Source of the DNA: Roseovarius arcticus
Lineage (GTDB): Bacteria; Pseudomonadota; Alphaproteobacteria; Rhodobacterales; Rhodobacteraceae
Assembly (NCBI RefSeq): GCF_006125015.1
Contig: NZ_SZZN01000001.1
Coordinates: forward strand, 2,728,001-2,792,000
Reading direction: 5' to 3'
Length of the DNA: 64,000 bases
This document shows, one piece after another, positions 8,477 through 17,317 of the stretch (position 1 is the first letter of the stretch; each line of letters begins with the position of its first letter). The notes beneath the pieces were generated by a model. That model made no database searches. It was not told where the DNA came from and saw only the letters and a program-made list of their open reading frames with translations. A program made the position numbers and the translations under genes.

Positions 8477-9576
8477 CAGTGCCTCCTTTGGCCGCGAAGT
8501 ATGAGGAAAAACAAGAAAGGCACGCCGATAAGCGCGGTAACGATGCCGATGGGGATCACACCGCCGGGCGATACCAGCTTGGACAGGACTGATGCCCCGG
8601 TCATTGTGATCGCTCCGGTTAGCGCGGCCATTGGCAACAGGATACGTTGATCCTCGCCAACCAGCATGCGGGCAATATGAGGCGCGACAAGGCCGACAAA
8701 GCCGATGGTGCCGACAGAGGCAACGCCGCTGGCTGTGAGCAAAGCGACAATGGCAAATAGCTTGATGCGCAGTGCTTTTACGTCGACACCAACCGAGGCG
8801 GCGCGCGCATCGCCCAACCTCAACGCTGTGAGCTGCCAAAGATTGGGAAGAACCATGAGGCTGCAGAACACAAAGCTAACAGCGACGATTGGCACGTTAT
8901 TCCAGCTCGCTTTGAGCAGCGAACCGAACAGCCAGAACACGATGGATTGCAGCACTTCCGGCGAGGCCAGATATTGCACCATGGATTGCGCGGATTGGAA
9001 CATGAAGAGCGTGGCAATGCCTGCGAGCACCATGATCTCGGGGCTCATCCCACGGATATTTGCGAAGGCAAACACGAGCGCTGCCGCCAAGGCACACATT
9101 ACGAAAGCCGCTAAAGGGACAGTCAGCCATGGTGCGAAGGGCAAGGTAACGCCTGTGAGAATAGCGAGGGCCGCGCCAAACCCTGCTGCGGCCGAGAAGC
9201 CGAGCGTGTAAGGGCTGGCCAGAGGGTTTGCGAGAATCGTCTGCATATGAACGCCAGCCGTCCCAAGTGACATGCCGACCAGAATGGCCATCAGTGTCAT
9301 CGGTAAACGGATGTCATGCACGATCACCTGCACCATCGCACTGGCTTGGGTAGGTGTAAAAAGCGCGCTGAGAACGTCGCCAACTGATAAGAATGCGGGG
9401 CCAATGAGAATGTCGGCGACAATGAGCGCCGCGAGGGTTGCAGTTGTCGCAGCGAGATGGACGATGCGCCGCGTCATCAACCGTTTGTAAACTGGCTGCA
9501 TAGGGGCAGCTTGCGCCGCCCCTTGTGTTGTTATGTCAGGTGCGCAGATCTCGCGCCCTGAAGGCTGCCCGCTCAT
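8473..9576 (-). CDS. FecCD-family ABC importer permease
   Basis: A 367-residue membrane protein of the FecCD/BtuC class with about ten hydrophobic segments. Typical motifs are visible: DIRLPMTLMAILVGMSLGTAG near the start, ANPLASPYTLGFSAAAGFG, and the C-terminal cytoplasmic-loop and helix block GFVGLVAPHIARMLVGEDQ that contacts the ATPase. The first 35 residues are polar and longer than in many homologues, so ATG codons inside (for example at residue 26 or 34) are alternative starts. It overlaps the binding-protein gene by 4 bp and the ATPase gene by 4 bp, showing translational coupling. Confidence 0.88.
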   Translation of the reverse strand: MSGQPSGREICAPDITTQGAAQAAPMQPVYKRLMTRRIVHLAATTATLAALIVADILIGPAFLSVGDVLSALFTPTQASAMVQVIVHDIRLPMTLMAILVGMSLGTAGVHMQTILANPLASPYTLGFSAAAGFGAALAILTGVTLPFAPWLTVPLAAFVMCALAAALVFAFANIRGMSPEIMVLAGIATLFMFQSAQSMVQYLASPEVLQSIVFWLFGSLLKASWNNVPIVAVSFVFCSLMVLPNLWQLTALRLGDARAASVGVDVKALRIKLFAIVALLTASGVASVGTIGFVGLVAPHIARMLVGEDQRILLPMAALTGAITMTGASVLSKLVSPGGVIPIGIVTALIGVPFLFFLILRGQRRHW

Positions 9577-10679
9577 GGCAGCTGTGTCATGTAGGTGCCT
9601 TTGAACTCTACAGGCATATAGGTTGCAAAGAACCGCTCCAACGAGGCCTGTGGGTCAACGTCTGCAAAGGCGTCGGGGTAAAGCCCCTTGGCTACAAACT
9701 GCAGAAAAGCGTAGTCATAAAGCGTACGGTTCCCACCGTGGTAGATGCCAAAGACCTTGCCGTTTTTGACCGCATCCAAACCGTCCCAGCCAGGGCGGCC
9801 AAGGTAGGCTTTCATGCGCTCATGCGTCAGCGCGCTGTCAACGTTTGGCCCCATGATCACAGCCTCATCACGACCAGACCAGCCAGACCCCGCCAGCAAG
9901 ATCGCCTGAGGGTTTTGCGCCAACACATATTCCGGGCTAAGCGGGCCCCAGTTGCTGATTTGACCATCAGCAATGTTGATCGCGCCGACTTGGTTGATCA
10001 CGCTACCCCATTGGGTTCCTGAGTAAGAGTTGTCGACAGTGTCTTTGCCTTTGCGCGCCAACTCGACATAGACTTTGGGCGCATCCCCTTTGGGCAGGGC
10101 TGCGAGACGGTCTTCGATTGCGGCAACCTGAGAGGCATACTCATCAGCCAACGTCCTGGCGCGCTCTTGCTCGCCCATGATCTGGCCAAAAAGCTGTGTG
10201 GACTGGACGTGCTTTTCAACAGTTTGGGCGTTGTAGTCGAGCACAACAATAGGAATTCCAGCGGCTTCGATGCGGTCTGCAACCTCACCAAGCGCCTGGT
10301 ATTGCCATGCCGCCAAAATCGCGAGATCAGGCTTGGCTGCAACAACTGCTTCCAGCGAGAAGGTGCCAGAATCAACTTCGCCAACATCGGCCAGTTCCTC
10401 TAGACGCGGGATGGCCGCTGCATAGGTCTTCCACTGAAGATTGCGCCATCCGGCCCAAGTGTCTTTGGAGATCGCAACAACGCGGTCGTAGGCATCGGGG
10501 CCCGCCACAGCAAGGAAGTCTTCGTAGTAGAAGCCCAGCAGAATGCGCTGTGGATCTTCTGGGATTTCGATTGTGCGATCGAGTGTGTCCGTCACGGTGA
10601 TGTTTTCTGCCCATGCAGGCAAGGCGAATGAGGCCAAAAAGGCCGCTGCGGCAACGCCGCGAGCGAATGTTTTGAACAT
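9573..10679 (-). CDS. Periplasmic binding protein of the iron-type ABC importer
   Basis: A 368-residue class III (helical-backbone) solute-binding protein. A Sec signal peptide covers residues 1-24 with cleavage after AWA; mature sequence starts ENITVTDTLDRTIEIP, the usual opening of FepB/FecB/HmuT-like proteins. The middle contains PDLAILAAWQ and the long linking helix, the end LQFVAKGLYPDAF is also typical. It would capture a ferric chelate or heme in the periplasm. It lacks a lipobox, so it is probably soluble. It is the second gene of a four-gene operon with the DUF2946-like gene upstream (79 bp or more) and the permease overlapping by 4 bp. Confidence 0.87.
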   Translation of the reverse strand: MFKTFARGVAAAAFLASFALPAWAENITVTDTLDRTIEIPEDPQRILLGFYYEDFLAVAGPDAYDRVVAISKDTWAGWRNLQWKTYAAAIPRLEELADVGEVDSGTFSLEAVVAAKPDLAILAAWQYQALGEVADRIEAAGIPIVVLDYNAQTVEKHVQSTQLFGQIMGEQERARTLADEYASQVAAIEDRLAALPKGDAPKVYVELARKGKDTVDNSYSGTQWGSVINQVGAINIADGQISNWGPLSPEYVLAQNPQAILLAGSGWSGRDEAVIMGPNVDSALTHERMKAYLGRPGWDGLDAVKNGKVFGIYHGGNRTLYDYAFLQFVAKGLYPDAFADVDPQASLERFFATYMPVEFKGTYMTQLP

Positions 10680-10758
10680 AGGGTTTCCTTTGGTTCACAA
10701 GGCTGTTCGAACTGCCCACGCAGGGAAATTCGTTTTGTTGGTTAGGTATTGTGAAAGC

Positions 10759-11130
10759 TCAAAGGAGAGGTGGCGCGCGACTTTGAAAATCCGCGACAAG
10801 GCGCATGGGGCCAAACATTGGCGGCAATACGGGCAACCGTCGTGTGTGGTCTCGTTCAAACTCGGACCATGTTACATCATTGCGCGTGGCCATATCGACC
10901 ATGACGCCAAAAGACTGGCACCAATCGCAGCCGTTGCCGACGGCTTGCTCAACTGGCTCACCCGTTTCAGGGTCAATTGAAATTGTCTGAATTCCAAAGG
11001 AGGAGCAAATCTCGACTTGCATCGCATTGGCAGACGATCCGAGCATAACCCCAGCCATGCTGAACTGAATAAACAGCCACGCCAAAGCCGGGAGAAGCAT
11101 CCAGCCTCTATATCGAGGTGATCTCTTCAA
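10759..11130 (-). CDS. DUF2946-like membrane-anchored protein
   Basis: The core, about 110 residues, has one hydrophobic segment (MLLPALAWLFIQFSMAGVML) followed by a periplasmic region with MQVEICSSFGIQTISIDPETG and a CDWC motif in GNGCDWCQSF, a pattern I associate with DUF2946 proteins that may bind metal through the cysteines. The frame is open to GTG 11331, but the N-terminal extension looks non-coding; TTG 11130 or ATG 11100 are the likely starts and neither has a strong ribosome site. It precedes the iron-type ABC importer genes on the same strand, suggesting a metal-related role at the membrane. It is a diverged paralogue of the broken gene at 6.2-6.6 kb. Confidence 0.6.
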   Translation of the reverse strand: MKRSPRYRGWMLLPALAWLFIQFSMAGVMLGSSANAMQVEICSSFGIQTISIDPETGEPVEQAVGNGCDWCQSFGVMVDMATRNDVTWSEFERDHTRRLPVLPPMFGPMRLVADFQSRAPPLL

Positions 11131-11430
11131 TGTGAATTGCGAAATTTGTCCATCGAGAGATACTTGCAGGTTGTGCTCCGAAAGTTCAACGCAATTCTCG
11201 GTCACAGCTGAGCCACAAGCGACAGCGAAGTCAGCTTTTCGAGCAAGTCTCGCGCATGCGGCGGATGTCTGCTTTCTGCCCTCCGTGATTGATGCAGCTT
11301 CCGGCCCAAAGCTGACCTTCGTTAGAAACACGTCGAATGAGCAGTCCCGCCTCGAAGCGGACCTTAACTCGCATTCGCATTGCTGAGCGTTTTGAGAAAC
11401 TTGTGGCAGAGAGCGGTATTCCGTTGCACA

Positions 11431-11445
11431 TTCGAATTAATCGAA
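11431..11445. promoter_or_regulatory. Inverted repeat upstream of the metal importer operon
   Basis: TTCGAATTAATCGAA is an interrupted palindrome (TTCGA, five bases, TCGAA) in an AT-rich pocket about 300 bp before the DUF2946-like gene and 100 bp after the end of the Anbu gene. It could be an operator for an iron regulator, but it does not match a Fur or Irr consensus I know well. Low-confidence call. Confidence 0.2.
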
Positions 11446-11543
11446 AATAATTCCCAGAGATGGTCATTTTTACAACAGGGTGGTCCTTACATACTCCGGC
11501 ATTCATGCGCCAGCACTTGGTGGCGCAAATCTAGCTGCAATGG

Positions 11544-12275
11544 TCAAAGTTTGTAACTCGGTAGCAGCTGAAATGCTTCGCGCAGGGCATTTCCCCAGCC
11601 TTTCGCGATTGCCTCATACACTGCATCGTCTGCATTGATCCGCTTGGTGCGGTCGTAGGAAAAGGAATCGTTCTCGTAAACGTGAAGGTCGAAAGGCAAG
11701 CCGACGGATAGGTTCGATTTTACGGTTGAATCGAAAGACACGAGCAGCAATTTGATCGCATCTGCGAAATCCATCCGGCTGTCATAGGCCCGCACAAGGA
11801 TTGGCTTGCCATACTTGGTTTCACCAATTTGAAAGAACGGGGTGTCATCGGTGATCTCGATAAAGTTCCCTTCGGGGTAGATCATAAAGATCGTCGGTTT
11901 ACCGCCTTTAATCTGACCGCCCAATATGACTGAAGCGCCAAACTGGTCATCCGAGGTTTGCCCCGTAGGTGAAGAACCAGCAATCACCTCGCGCAATGTA
12001 GCCCCAACCAACCGCGCAACCTGAAACATGGTAGGCTGGCGCAGGATGCTTGGATCTCGATCTTCTTCTGAAACGGAGCGTTCCCGCAAGAGGCTGATCA
12101 GCGACTGTGTCGTCGCAAGATTACCGGCCGTCATAACGGTGATGGATCGCTCATCCGGCACCTGCCAGTTGAACATTTTCTTACTGACCGCAAAATTGTC
12201 AACACCTGCACTGGTGCGTGTGTCCGCCATAAAGACCAGACCGTGATTCAGTCGCATACCGATGCAATACGTCAT
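11544..12275 (-). CDS. Anbu-type proteasome-related peptidase
   Basis: The 243-residue product belongs to the Anbu/BPH family of bacterial proteasome-like proteins. The N-terminus after Met is Thr-Tyr-Cys-Ile-Gly, as in other Anbu proteins where the residue after Met is the presumed N-terminal nucleophile, followed by the signature ADTRTSAGVDNFAVSKKM. The frame is open further upstream into the transglutaminase region, but ATG 12275 gives the conserved N-terminus and is chosen. Known Anbu proteins assemble into spiral or ring oligomers; their substrates are unknown. It is the last gene of a four-gene operon with transglutaminase, alpha-E and ATP-grasp proteins, the canonical Anbu neighbourhood. 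Confidence 0.9.
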   Translation of the reverse strand: MTYCIGMRLNHGLVFMADTRTSAGVDNFAVSKKMFNWQVPDERSITVMTAGNLATTQSLISLLRERSVSEEDRDPSILRQPTMFQVARLVGATLREVIAGSSPTGQTSDDQFGASVILGGQIKGGKPTIFMIYPEGNFIEITDDTPFFQIGETKYGKPILVRAYDSRMDFADAIKLLLVSFDSTVKSNLSVGLPFDLHVYENDSFSYDRTKRINADDAVYEAIAKGWGNALREAFQLLPSYKL

Positions 12276-12309
12276 TTCATTCCATCCGAAAAGAAGCCTC
12301 GGTATTCCT

Positions 12310-13107
12310 TTACTGCTGAACTTGTAAAGACACCATGAGGGTTTCATCTGCATTGCCCAACCGTAATCCTTCGACGGGGGCCGCATCGCGCGCATCCCGG
12401 CCAATCGCGATACGCACGTATTTTTCATCGGGCGATACCCCGTTCGAGACGTCAAAGCCGACCCACCCAAGCCCTTCGATACAGACCTCTGCCCAAGCGT
12501 GGGTTGCTTCCTGATCCACCTGTTCATTGATCCGCAGATACCCGCTGACATAGCGCGCGGGCAGCCCCGACAGCCGTGCGGCGGCGACAAAAATCTGTGC
12601 GTGATCCTGACAAACGCCCGCGTCACCTTGCAACGCTTCCTCGGCTGGGGTGTCCACCGCGGTGCCACCTGTCTTGTAGGGAAGTGCCTCCAGAATGGCG
12701 GCAGAGAGTTTGTGCAAATCGGCGAGCTGTGTGCCGGGATCAGATGAAATTTCCGGCAAGGCCTTGATCGCATCACCCGCCATCGTAAGCGCGGTTGGTT
12801 GCAGAAAATGCCACAGCGGCGCGCGGCCATACACCGGGCCAAGCACGCCGGTGCCGTTCAACGTTCGCACCTGCCCACTGGCGCGAATGCTCAACACGGT
12901 GGCACCCGGTTCAATGCTCACCAAATCGACGTGGTTGCCGTAGTGATCAAAATAGCTGGCTTCAATCTTGCCACCTGTAACGTCAACTTTCCAATCTGTC
13001 ACATCCTGCATGACCGATGATAAGGGGCGCAGACGCACCTTTTGCAGCGCGTAATTCACCGGGGCGCTATAGGCATATTCGGTTGTATGATTGATGCTGA
13101 GGTCCAT
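12310..13107 (-). CDS. Transglutaminase-like cysteine peptidase of the Anbu operon
   Basis: A 265-residue protein with the bacterial transglutaminase N-terminal beta domain (residues 1-85, opening with INHTTEYAYSAPV) and the papain-like core. The catalytic triad is visible as Cys166 (GDAGVCQDHA), His203 (ATHAWAEV) and Asp219 (GFDVSNG). Such proteins are expected to hydrolyse or form amide bonds in peptides. There is no signal peptide, so it acts in the cytoplasm. Its start abuts the alpha-E stop (shared base at 13107), and the Anbu gene follows after 34 bp, so the genes are surely cotranscribed. Confidence 0.92.
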   Translation of the reverse strand: MDLSINHTTEYAYSAPVNYALQKVRLRPLSSVMQDVTDWKVDVTGGKIEASYFDHYGNHVDLVSIEPGATVLSIRASGQVRTLNGTGVLGPVYGRAPLWHFLQPTALTMAGDAIKALPEISSDPGTQLADLHKLSAAILEALPYKTGGTAVDTPAEEALQGDAGVCQDHAQIFVAAARLSGLPARYVSGYLRINEQVDQEATHAWAEVCIEGLGWVGFDVSNGVSPDEKYVRIAIGRDARDAAPVEGLRLGNADETLMVSLQVQQ

Positions 13108-14048
13108 TATCCCGCGAACCTATAGTCGACTTCGATCTGCCGGGCGAGGTCGGCGGTGGTGTCAATCATTCCGCTCACAAATTCGTGCAGGCCCTCTTCA
13201 AAAATCGAATTGATGTCCGGGTTAACCAACCGCGCCCTCAGCGCGTCGGCCATGTCGTGCGAAGCCTGTCTTGTCCCATAATCCTCTGTCAGACGCGACA
13301 GGCTGTTCACGATCTGACCTGCGCTGAACGACAGCGACCTAGGCATCCGCCGATCAAGGATCAGAAACTCGGCAATGGCGGGGGCGGTGAAATCCTCGTC
13401 AACGGCCCAGCGGAACGACCGATGCGCCGAAACTGAGCGCAGGATCGTTTCCCATTGCACGTTGTCAAGACGGCTGCCCACAAACGATGGTGCAGGCAGC
13501 AGCGAATAATATTTGACGTCAATGATCCGCGCTGTGTTGTCCATGCGTTCAACAAATGTGCCAAGGCGACAAAAATCGTAAATGTCATTGCGTAGCATGG
13601 TCCCGTGCAAGGCCCCGCGCACCAGAGCGGATTGTTGGCGGATGGTTGCAAGTACGGCAGGCAGTTCAGTTTGGGGGATCTCGTCCTTCAAAAGGTCAGT
13701 GAACAGCATCCATGTTTCATTGACGGCGGACCAGACTTCGGTTGTCAACGCCGTCCGAACCAGACGCGCATTGTCTCGCGCAGATTTGATGATCGACAGA
13801 ACGGAACTTGAATTTGTAGGTTCGCGAAGTAAAAAATTGACCACCTGCGCGCTATCATAGCCATCGCAAATCGCCTCGTAACTTTGCCGTGCGGCAAGTG
13901 TCAAAATCACCGACTGCCATTCCGCCTCTGCGGTCGTCGACCGGGTCAGCGCAATCCGAAACCCCGCCTCGATCAGGCGCGCGGTATTCTCGGCCCGCTC
14001 AAGCGAGCGGAACATCCAATAAAGACCCCCTGCGGTTTTTCCCAACAT
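13107..14048 (-). CDS. Alpha-E domain protein (DUF403)
   Basis: A 313-residue all-helical protein matching the alpha-E (DUF403) family: LYWMFRSLERAENTARLIEA at the N-terminus and the repeated long helices with RMDNTARIIDVKYYSLLP in the middle. The family is always linked to circularly permuted ATP-grasp enzymes and transglutaminases, and is thought to work with them in making or attaching a peptide, but its biochemistry is unknown. It follows the ATP-grasp gene with a gap of one base and runs directly into the transglutaminase gene. Confidence 0.92.
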   Translation of the reverse strand: MLGKTAGGLYWMFRSLERAENTARLIEAGFRIALTRSTTAEAEWQSVILTLAARQSYEAICDGYDSAQVVNFLLREPTNSSSVLSIIKSARDNARLVRTALTTEVWSAVNETWMLFTDLLKDEIPQTELPAVLATIRQQSALVRGALHGTMLRNDIYDFCRLGTFVERMDNTARIIDVKYYSLLPAPSFVGSRLDNVQWETILRSVSAHRSFRWAVDEDFTAPAIAEFLILDRRMPRSLSFSAGQIVNSLSRLTEDYGTRQASHDMADALRARLVNPDINSIFEEGLHEFVSGMIDTTADLARQIEVDYRFAG

Positions 14049-14049
14049 A

Positions 14050-15474
14050 TCAGTCTTCCAATACCCAAGTGTCTTTGGTGCCGCCGCCCTGACTTGAATT
14101 GACCACCAATGACCCTTCTTTCAACGCAACGCGCGTCAGACCGCCGGGGGTGATTTTCACTCCATTGGGCGACACCAGTGCAAAGGGCCGCAGATCGACA
14201 TGGCGGGGCGCAAGGCCACTCTCAGTAAAGATAGGGACCGTAGACAGCGACAGTGTCGGCTGTGCGATGTAGTTGGTTGGCTTTGCACGCAGCTTGTCGG
14301 CGAAATCCGACAGTTCCTGTTTGGATGCCGCGGGGCCGATCAGCATGCCATACCCGCCCGAACCATGTACCTCTTTCACCACCAGATCAGCGAGATTATC
14401 CAGCACATATTTCAACTGCTGCGGCTCAGTGCAACGGTAGGTTTCAACATTCTTGAGGATCGCAGGTTCGCCGGTGTAGAATCGTATAATGTCTGGTATG
14501 TAGCTATAGACGGCCTTGTCATCCGCGACACCGGTGCCGGGCGCATTGGCGATCGTGATGTTGCCCGCGCGGTAAACATCCATGATCCCCGGCACACCCA
14601 GCATGGAGTTCGGATTGAACGTCAGTGGATCAAGATATTCATCATCGACCCGGCGATAGATCACATCAATCCTCTTGTACCCCTTGGTTGTGCGCATCGC
14701 GATATGGCCGTCTACAACCCTCAGGTCGTGCCCTTCGACCAGCTCAACCCCCATCTGATCGGCCAGAAAGCTGTGCTCGTAATAGGCAGAGTTGTGAATG
14801 CCCGGCGTCAAAATCACCACGCAAGGCCGACCCTCGCATCCGGACGGGGCTGAGGCTTCCAGCGAGCGACGTAGGTTCTTGGGGTAATCGCTCACGGGCT
14901 GCACCGGAATGCTGCTGAACAGCTCCGGGAACATCTGCAACATCGTTTCGCGGTTCTCCAGCATATAGCTGACACCCGATGGCGTACGGGCGTTGTCTTC
15001 GAGAACGAAAAAATCATCCTCGCCAGTCCGCACGATGTCGGTGCCGACGATATGCGTATAGACATTACCCGGCGGACTGAAGTCGATCATCTGCGGAAGG
15101 AAGGCGTCATTCTGAGCAATCAGATCGATGGGTATGACACCCGCCCGCAGGATCTCCTGACGGTTGTAAATATCGTGCAAAAACGCATTGATGGCACAAA
15201 CACGCTGTTCAATGCCATTGGACAGCTTGGTCCATTCGCGCGAGGAAATGATCCTTGGCACCAGATCAAAGGGGATCAACCGTTCTTCTGCGTCCTGCTG
15301 ACCATATACGTTAAAAGTGATCCCGGTCCGCCGGAAAAACGCTTCAGCCTCCTGCGATTTCTTGGCAAACCGCTCATTGTTCTGTTTGGCGAACCAAGCA
15401 TCATAGCTCTTGTAAGGCGACCTCGGCTGCCCGGCGTCGTGCATTTCGCAAAAGTGCTTTTTGTCTGTTGTCAT
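14050..15474 (-). CDS. Circularly permuted ATP-grasp protein (DUF404/DUF407)
   Basis: A 474-residue protein of the circularly permuted ATP-grasp type 2 family. Motifs include the N-terminal FNVYGQQDAEERLIPFDLVP, RALNAFLHDIY-like sequence (RVCAINAFLHDIYN), DFFVLEDNARTPSGVSYM, and the nucleotide-binding stretch LVVKEVHGSGGYGMLIG. ATP-grasp enzymes form amide bonds from carboxylates and amines through acyl-phosphates, so this is the likely peptide-forming enzyme of the Anbu operon. It is the first gene of that operon; the promoter should lie in the 15475-15871 gap. Confidence 0.92.
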   Translation of the reverse strand: MTTDKKHFCEMHDAGQPRSPYKSYDAWFAKQNNERFAKKSQEAEAFFRRTGITFNVYGQQDAEERLIPFDLVPRIISSREWTKLSNGIEQRVCAINAFLHDIYNRQEILRAGVIPIDLIAQNDAFLPQMIDFSPPGNVYTHIVGTDIVRTGEDDFFVLEDNARTPSGVSYMLENRETMLQMFPELFSSIPVQPVSDYPKNLRRSLEASAPSGCEGRPCVVILTPGIHNSAYYEHSFLADQMGVELVEGHDLRVVDGHIAMRTTKGYKRIDVIYRRVDDEYLDPLTFNPNSMLGVPGIMDVYRAGNITIANAPGTGVADDKAVYSYIPDIIRFYTGEPAILKNVETYRCTEPQQLKYVLDNLADLVVKEVHGSGGYGMLIGPAASKQELSDFADKLRAKPTNYIAQPTLSLSTVPIFTESGLAPRHVDLRPFALVSPNGVKITPGGLTRVALKEGSLVVNSSQGGGTKDTWVLED

Positions 15475-15871
15475 ACGGTGACTCTAGAAGATTACCGCGG
15501 CGCAGCAACATAATGCATCATAACAGGAGGCCTAATTCCTCCTATGGCTATAATTTAATCACTTCTGTAGATTTGACGCGCTCTCTTTGAGCGGCTGAAA
15601 TAAGAAACCCTGACGCGTAAGCTGCACCGCAGAGAATAGCGATCTGGCCAAGGTCGGGGCGGGACCGCTCCCGTGACGTTGCAACGGTCACTCTCTGGGC
15701 ACTGCATTCATTAGTGCAAACCGCAGCGAACCGCAGTTCTCCGCCCTCCCTGCTCAATCCGGACTTAGCAACTGGCTAACAACCGCTGTGCATTTAGGGA
15801 TGGCGATGCCCATGCGGCCTCGCTTCACAACAAAGCGCTAGGTTTTCCAAACACAATGGCCCATGCGACAG
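15475..15871. other. Intergenic region upstream of the Anbu operon
   Basis: About 400 bp. A 69-codon reverse frame (15548-15757) is present but shows no family resemblance, no convincing ribosome site, and reads like eroded intergenic sequence. The part nearest 15475 (AT-rich around 15505-15560) is the probable promoter of the Anbu operon. No operator or RNA is evident. Confidence 0.5.
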
Positions 15872-16798
15872 CTATACAGCCAATGCGTCAGCCACCGCGA
15901 TATTCGCCATTTTCAATACAGCCTCATGGGAGGCAGCCACCGCGATGAAGCGCCCGTTGTGGCAGAACTTCGCCCCCAAGACACCGCTGGCGGCTTCAAG
16001 CGCCTCATCGGTCAATCCGGCCCAGGCGGCCGGGAGATCAGCGCGGTTGTCAAACGTGTCGTCGCCTAACCGGATCGTCGTCAGCGTCCAATCGGTGCCA
16101 CGCGGGTGGATCACGAACAGCAGGTGATCCGCGCCAGCGTTTTCCACACCCGCGCGAAATGGCATGCCCATCGGCAATTCCAGAACGCGCCCCTCACCGG
16201 CGGCCTCGATGGCCGCCACAACCATTGCCTCGGCACGGAATTTCGCGGCCTTGCGTCTGATCTGTGCCTCTACAAATGTCCGCGCCACCGGCAAGGCGGC
16301 CATGAAGGCACGATCATCGGCCCCATCATCGCGGTCATCAAACACCGGCTTCAGGCTTTCCAGCAGCACTGGCAAGGTCAGCCCGGCAAATAGCGGTCCA
16401 GCCTCGGCCGCATTGACCGCGCCATTATCGAGTAGATCGACGGGCAAAACGAAGCCACGATCAAATGAGCCATGAATCGCCTCGATGTCGTGCTCTGGCA
16501 CATCCATCGCGCGCAGGAAATCGCGACCGTACTGCGCCCAGATCAAACCGAAAGAGCTATAGGGCTGGCCATCTTCGCGCAGCGGGTTGGGCCGCTGGTG
16601 GTGATCGAAAATTTGCGCGGCTGCTTCGAACTGACCGCCGACGTCATAGATAATGCGATCCTCGCCGGGCGTGATCCACGCCTTATCACGGCTGCGGATC
16701 AACTCTGCCTCGGGGAACAACCGTGTCAGGATAACAGAGGACAGCAACTCATCGGCATGAAAGCCACCGGAATGGGTGACGAGGTGGGCGATGGTCAT
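15872..16798 (-). CDS. MYG1-family protein (UPF0160)
   Basis: A 308-residue homologue of eukaryotic MYG1. The N-terminal metal-binding motif is present as THSGGFHADE, followed by DVGGQFEAAAQIFDHHQRP with the DHH triad and SSFGLIW, the order expected for this DHH-like phosphoesterase fold. Eukaryotic MYG1 has been described as a 3'-5' RNA exonuclease; bacterial members are uncharacterised. The protein appears complete and soluble. It is a single gene, transcribed alone, with the 207-bp gap upstream leading to the complex I subunit. Confidence 0.85.
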   Translation of the reverse strand: MTIAHLVTHSGGFHADELLSSVILTRLFPEAELIRSRDKAWITPGEDRIIYDVGGQFEAAAQIFDHHQRPNPLREDGQPYSSFGLIWAQYGRDFLRAMDVPEHDIEAIHGSFDRGFVLPVDLLDNGAVNAAEAGPLFAGLTLPVLLESLKPVFDDRDDGADDRAFMAALPVARTFVEAQIRRKAAKFRAEAMVVAAIEAAGEGRVLELPMGMPFRAGVENAGADHLLFVIHPRGTDWTLTTIRLGDDTFDNRADLPAAWAGLTDEALEAASGVLGAKFCHNGRFIAVAASHEAVLKMANIAVADALAV

Positions 16799-17005
16799 AA
16801 AAAACAGGCTCCAACCGGGCTTGAAATGAACTAGGCGACCACGATGGCCGCCCCCCTGTGACTGCGATCACAGTTTTGAGTGCGAATTATGGTCGGCCGA
16901 AATCCTGTAGCTCAAAGACGATTACTTACAACATATGGATAGCTGAACAGCTTCGCGGGATCTTTACCCCGATTCCGAGACAACTTCGCCCCGATTTACA
17001 CCGGT

Positions 17006-17317
17006 TTAGTGGGTCCAGGCGCCCTTGCGATGGGTCGCGAAATTTTCGCCGTAGCCGCCGGCGCGGATGTTGGGCTTGCGTATGTGGGGGTCTTGGACGA
17101 CCACGTCGATACCATTCTCTTCGGCGTATTCTATCGCTGCTTCCTTGGTCGGAAAGCTGAGGCTTACCTGCGCCTGCGTGTCGGTAGACGATGTCCAGCC
17201 CATCAGCGGATCGACCTCGCGCGCGGTGCTTGCCACATACTCCAGCACCCATTTGTGCGTTTTGGCGGTACCTGACGACATGGCGGTACGGGCGGGGCGA
17301 TAAATACGGGCGGGCAT
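17006..17317 (-). CDS. NADH dehydrogenase accessory subunit (NDUFS4/ETC complex I type)
   Basis: The 103-residue product matches alphaproteobacterial homologues of the mitochondrial 18-kDa subunit NDUFS4: MPARIYRPARTAMSSGTAKT at the start, WVLEY, PLMGWTSSTDTQAQVSLSF and YAEENGIDVVVQ, then a basic tail. It binds the peripheral arm of complex I at the membrane. A frame is open further upstream, but ATG 17317 has GGAG at proper spacing and gives the conserved N-terminus. It is away from the nuo operon, as is common for this gene, and divergent from the LysR gene. Confidence 0.9.
   Translation of the reverse strand: MPARIYRPARTAMSSGTAKTHKWVLEYVASTAREVDPLMGWTSSTDTQAQVSLSFPTKEAAIEYAEENGIDVVVQDPHIRKPNIRAGGYGENFATHRKGAWTH

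Noticed and set aside
8477..8839. Upstream extension of the ABC ATPase frame to 8839
   Set aside because: It lies fully inside the permease gene in another frame; GTG 8476 has a good ribosome site and gives the family N-terminus.
11131..11331. N-terminal extension of the DUF2946-like frame to GTG 11331
   Set aside because: The added residues show no similarity to the family and precede the expected membrane anchor; a later start fits better, though the start is not certain.
12276..12842. N-terminal extension of the Anbu frame to 12842
   Set aside because: It overlaps the transglutaminase gene; Anbu proteins begin with the M-T-Y-C motif at 12275.
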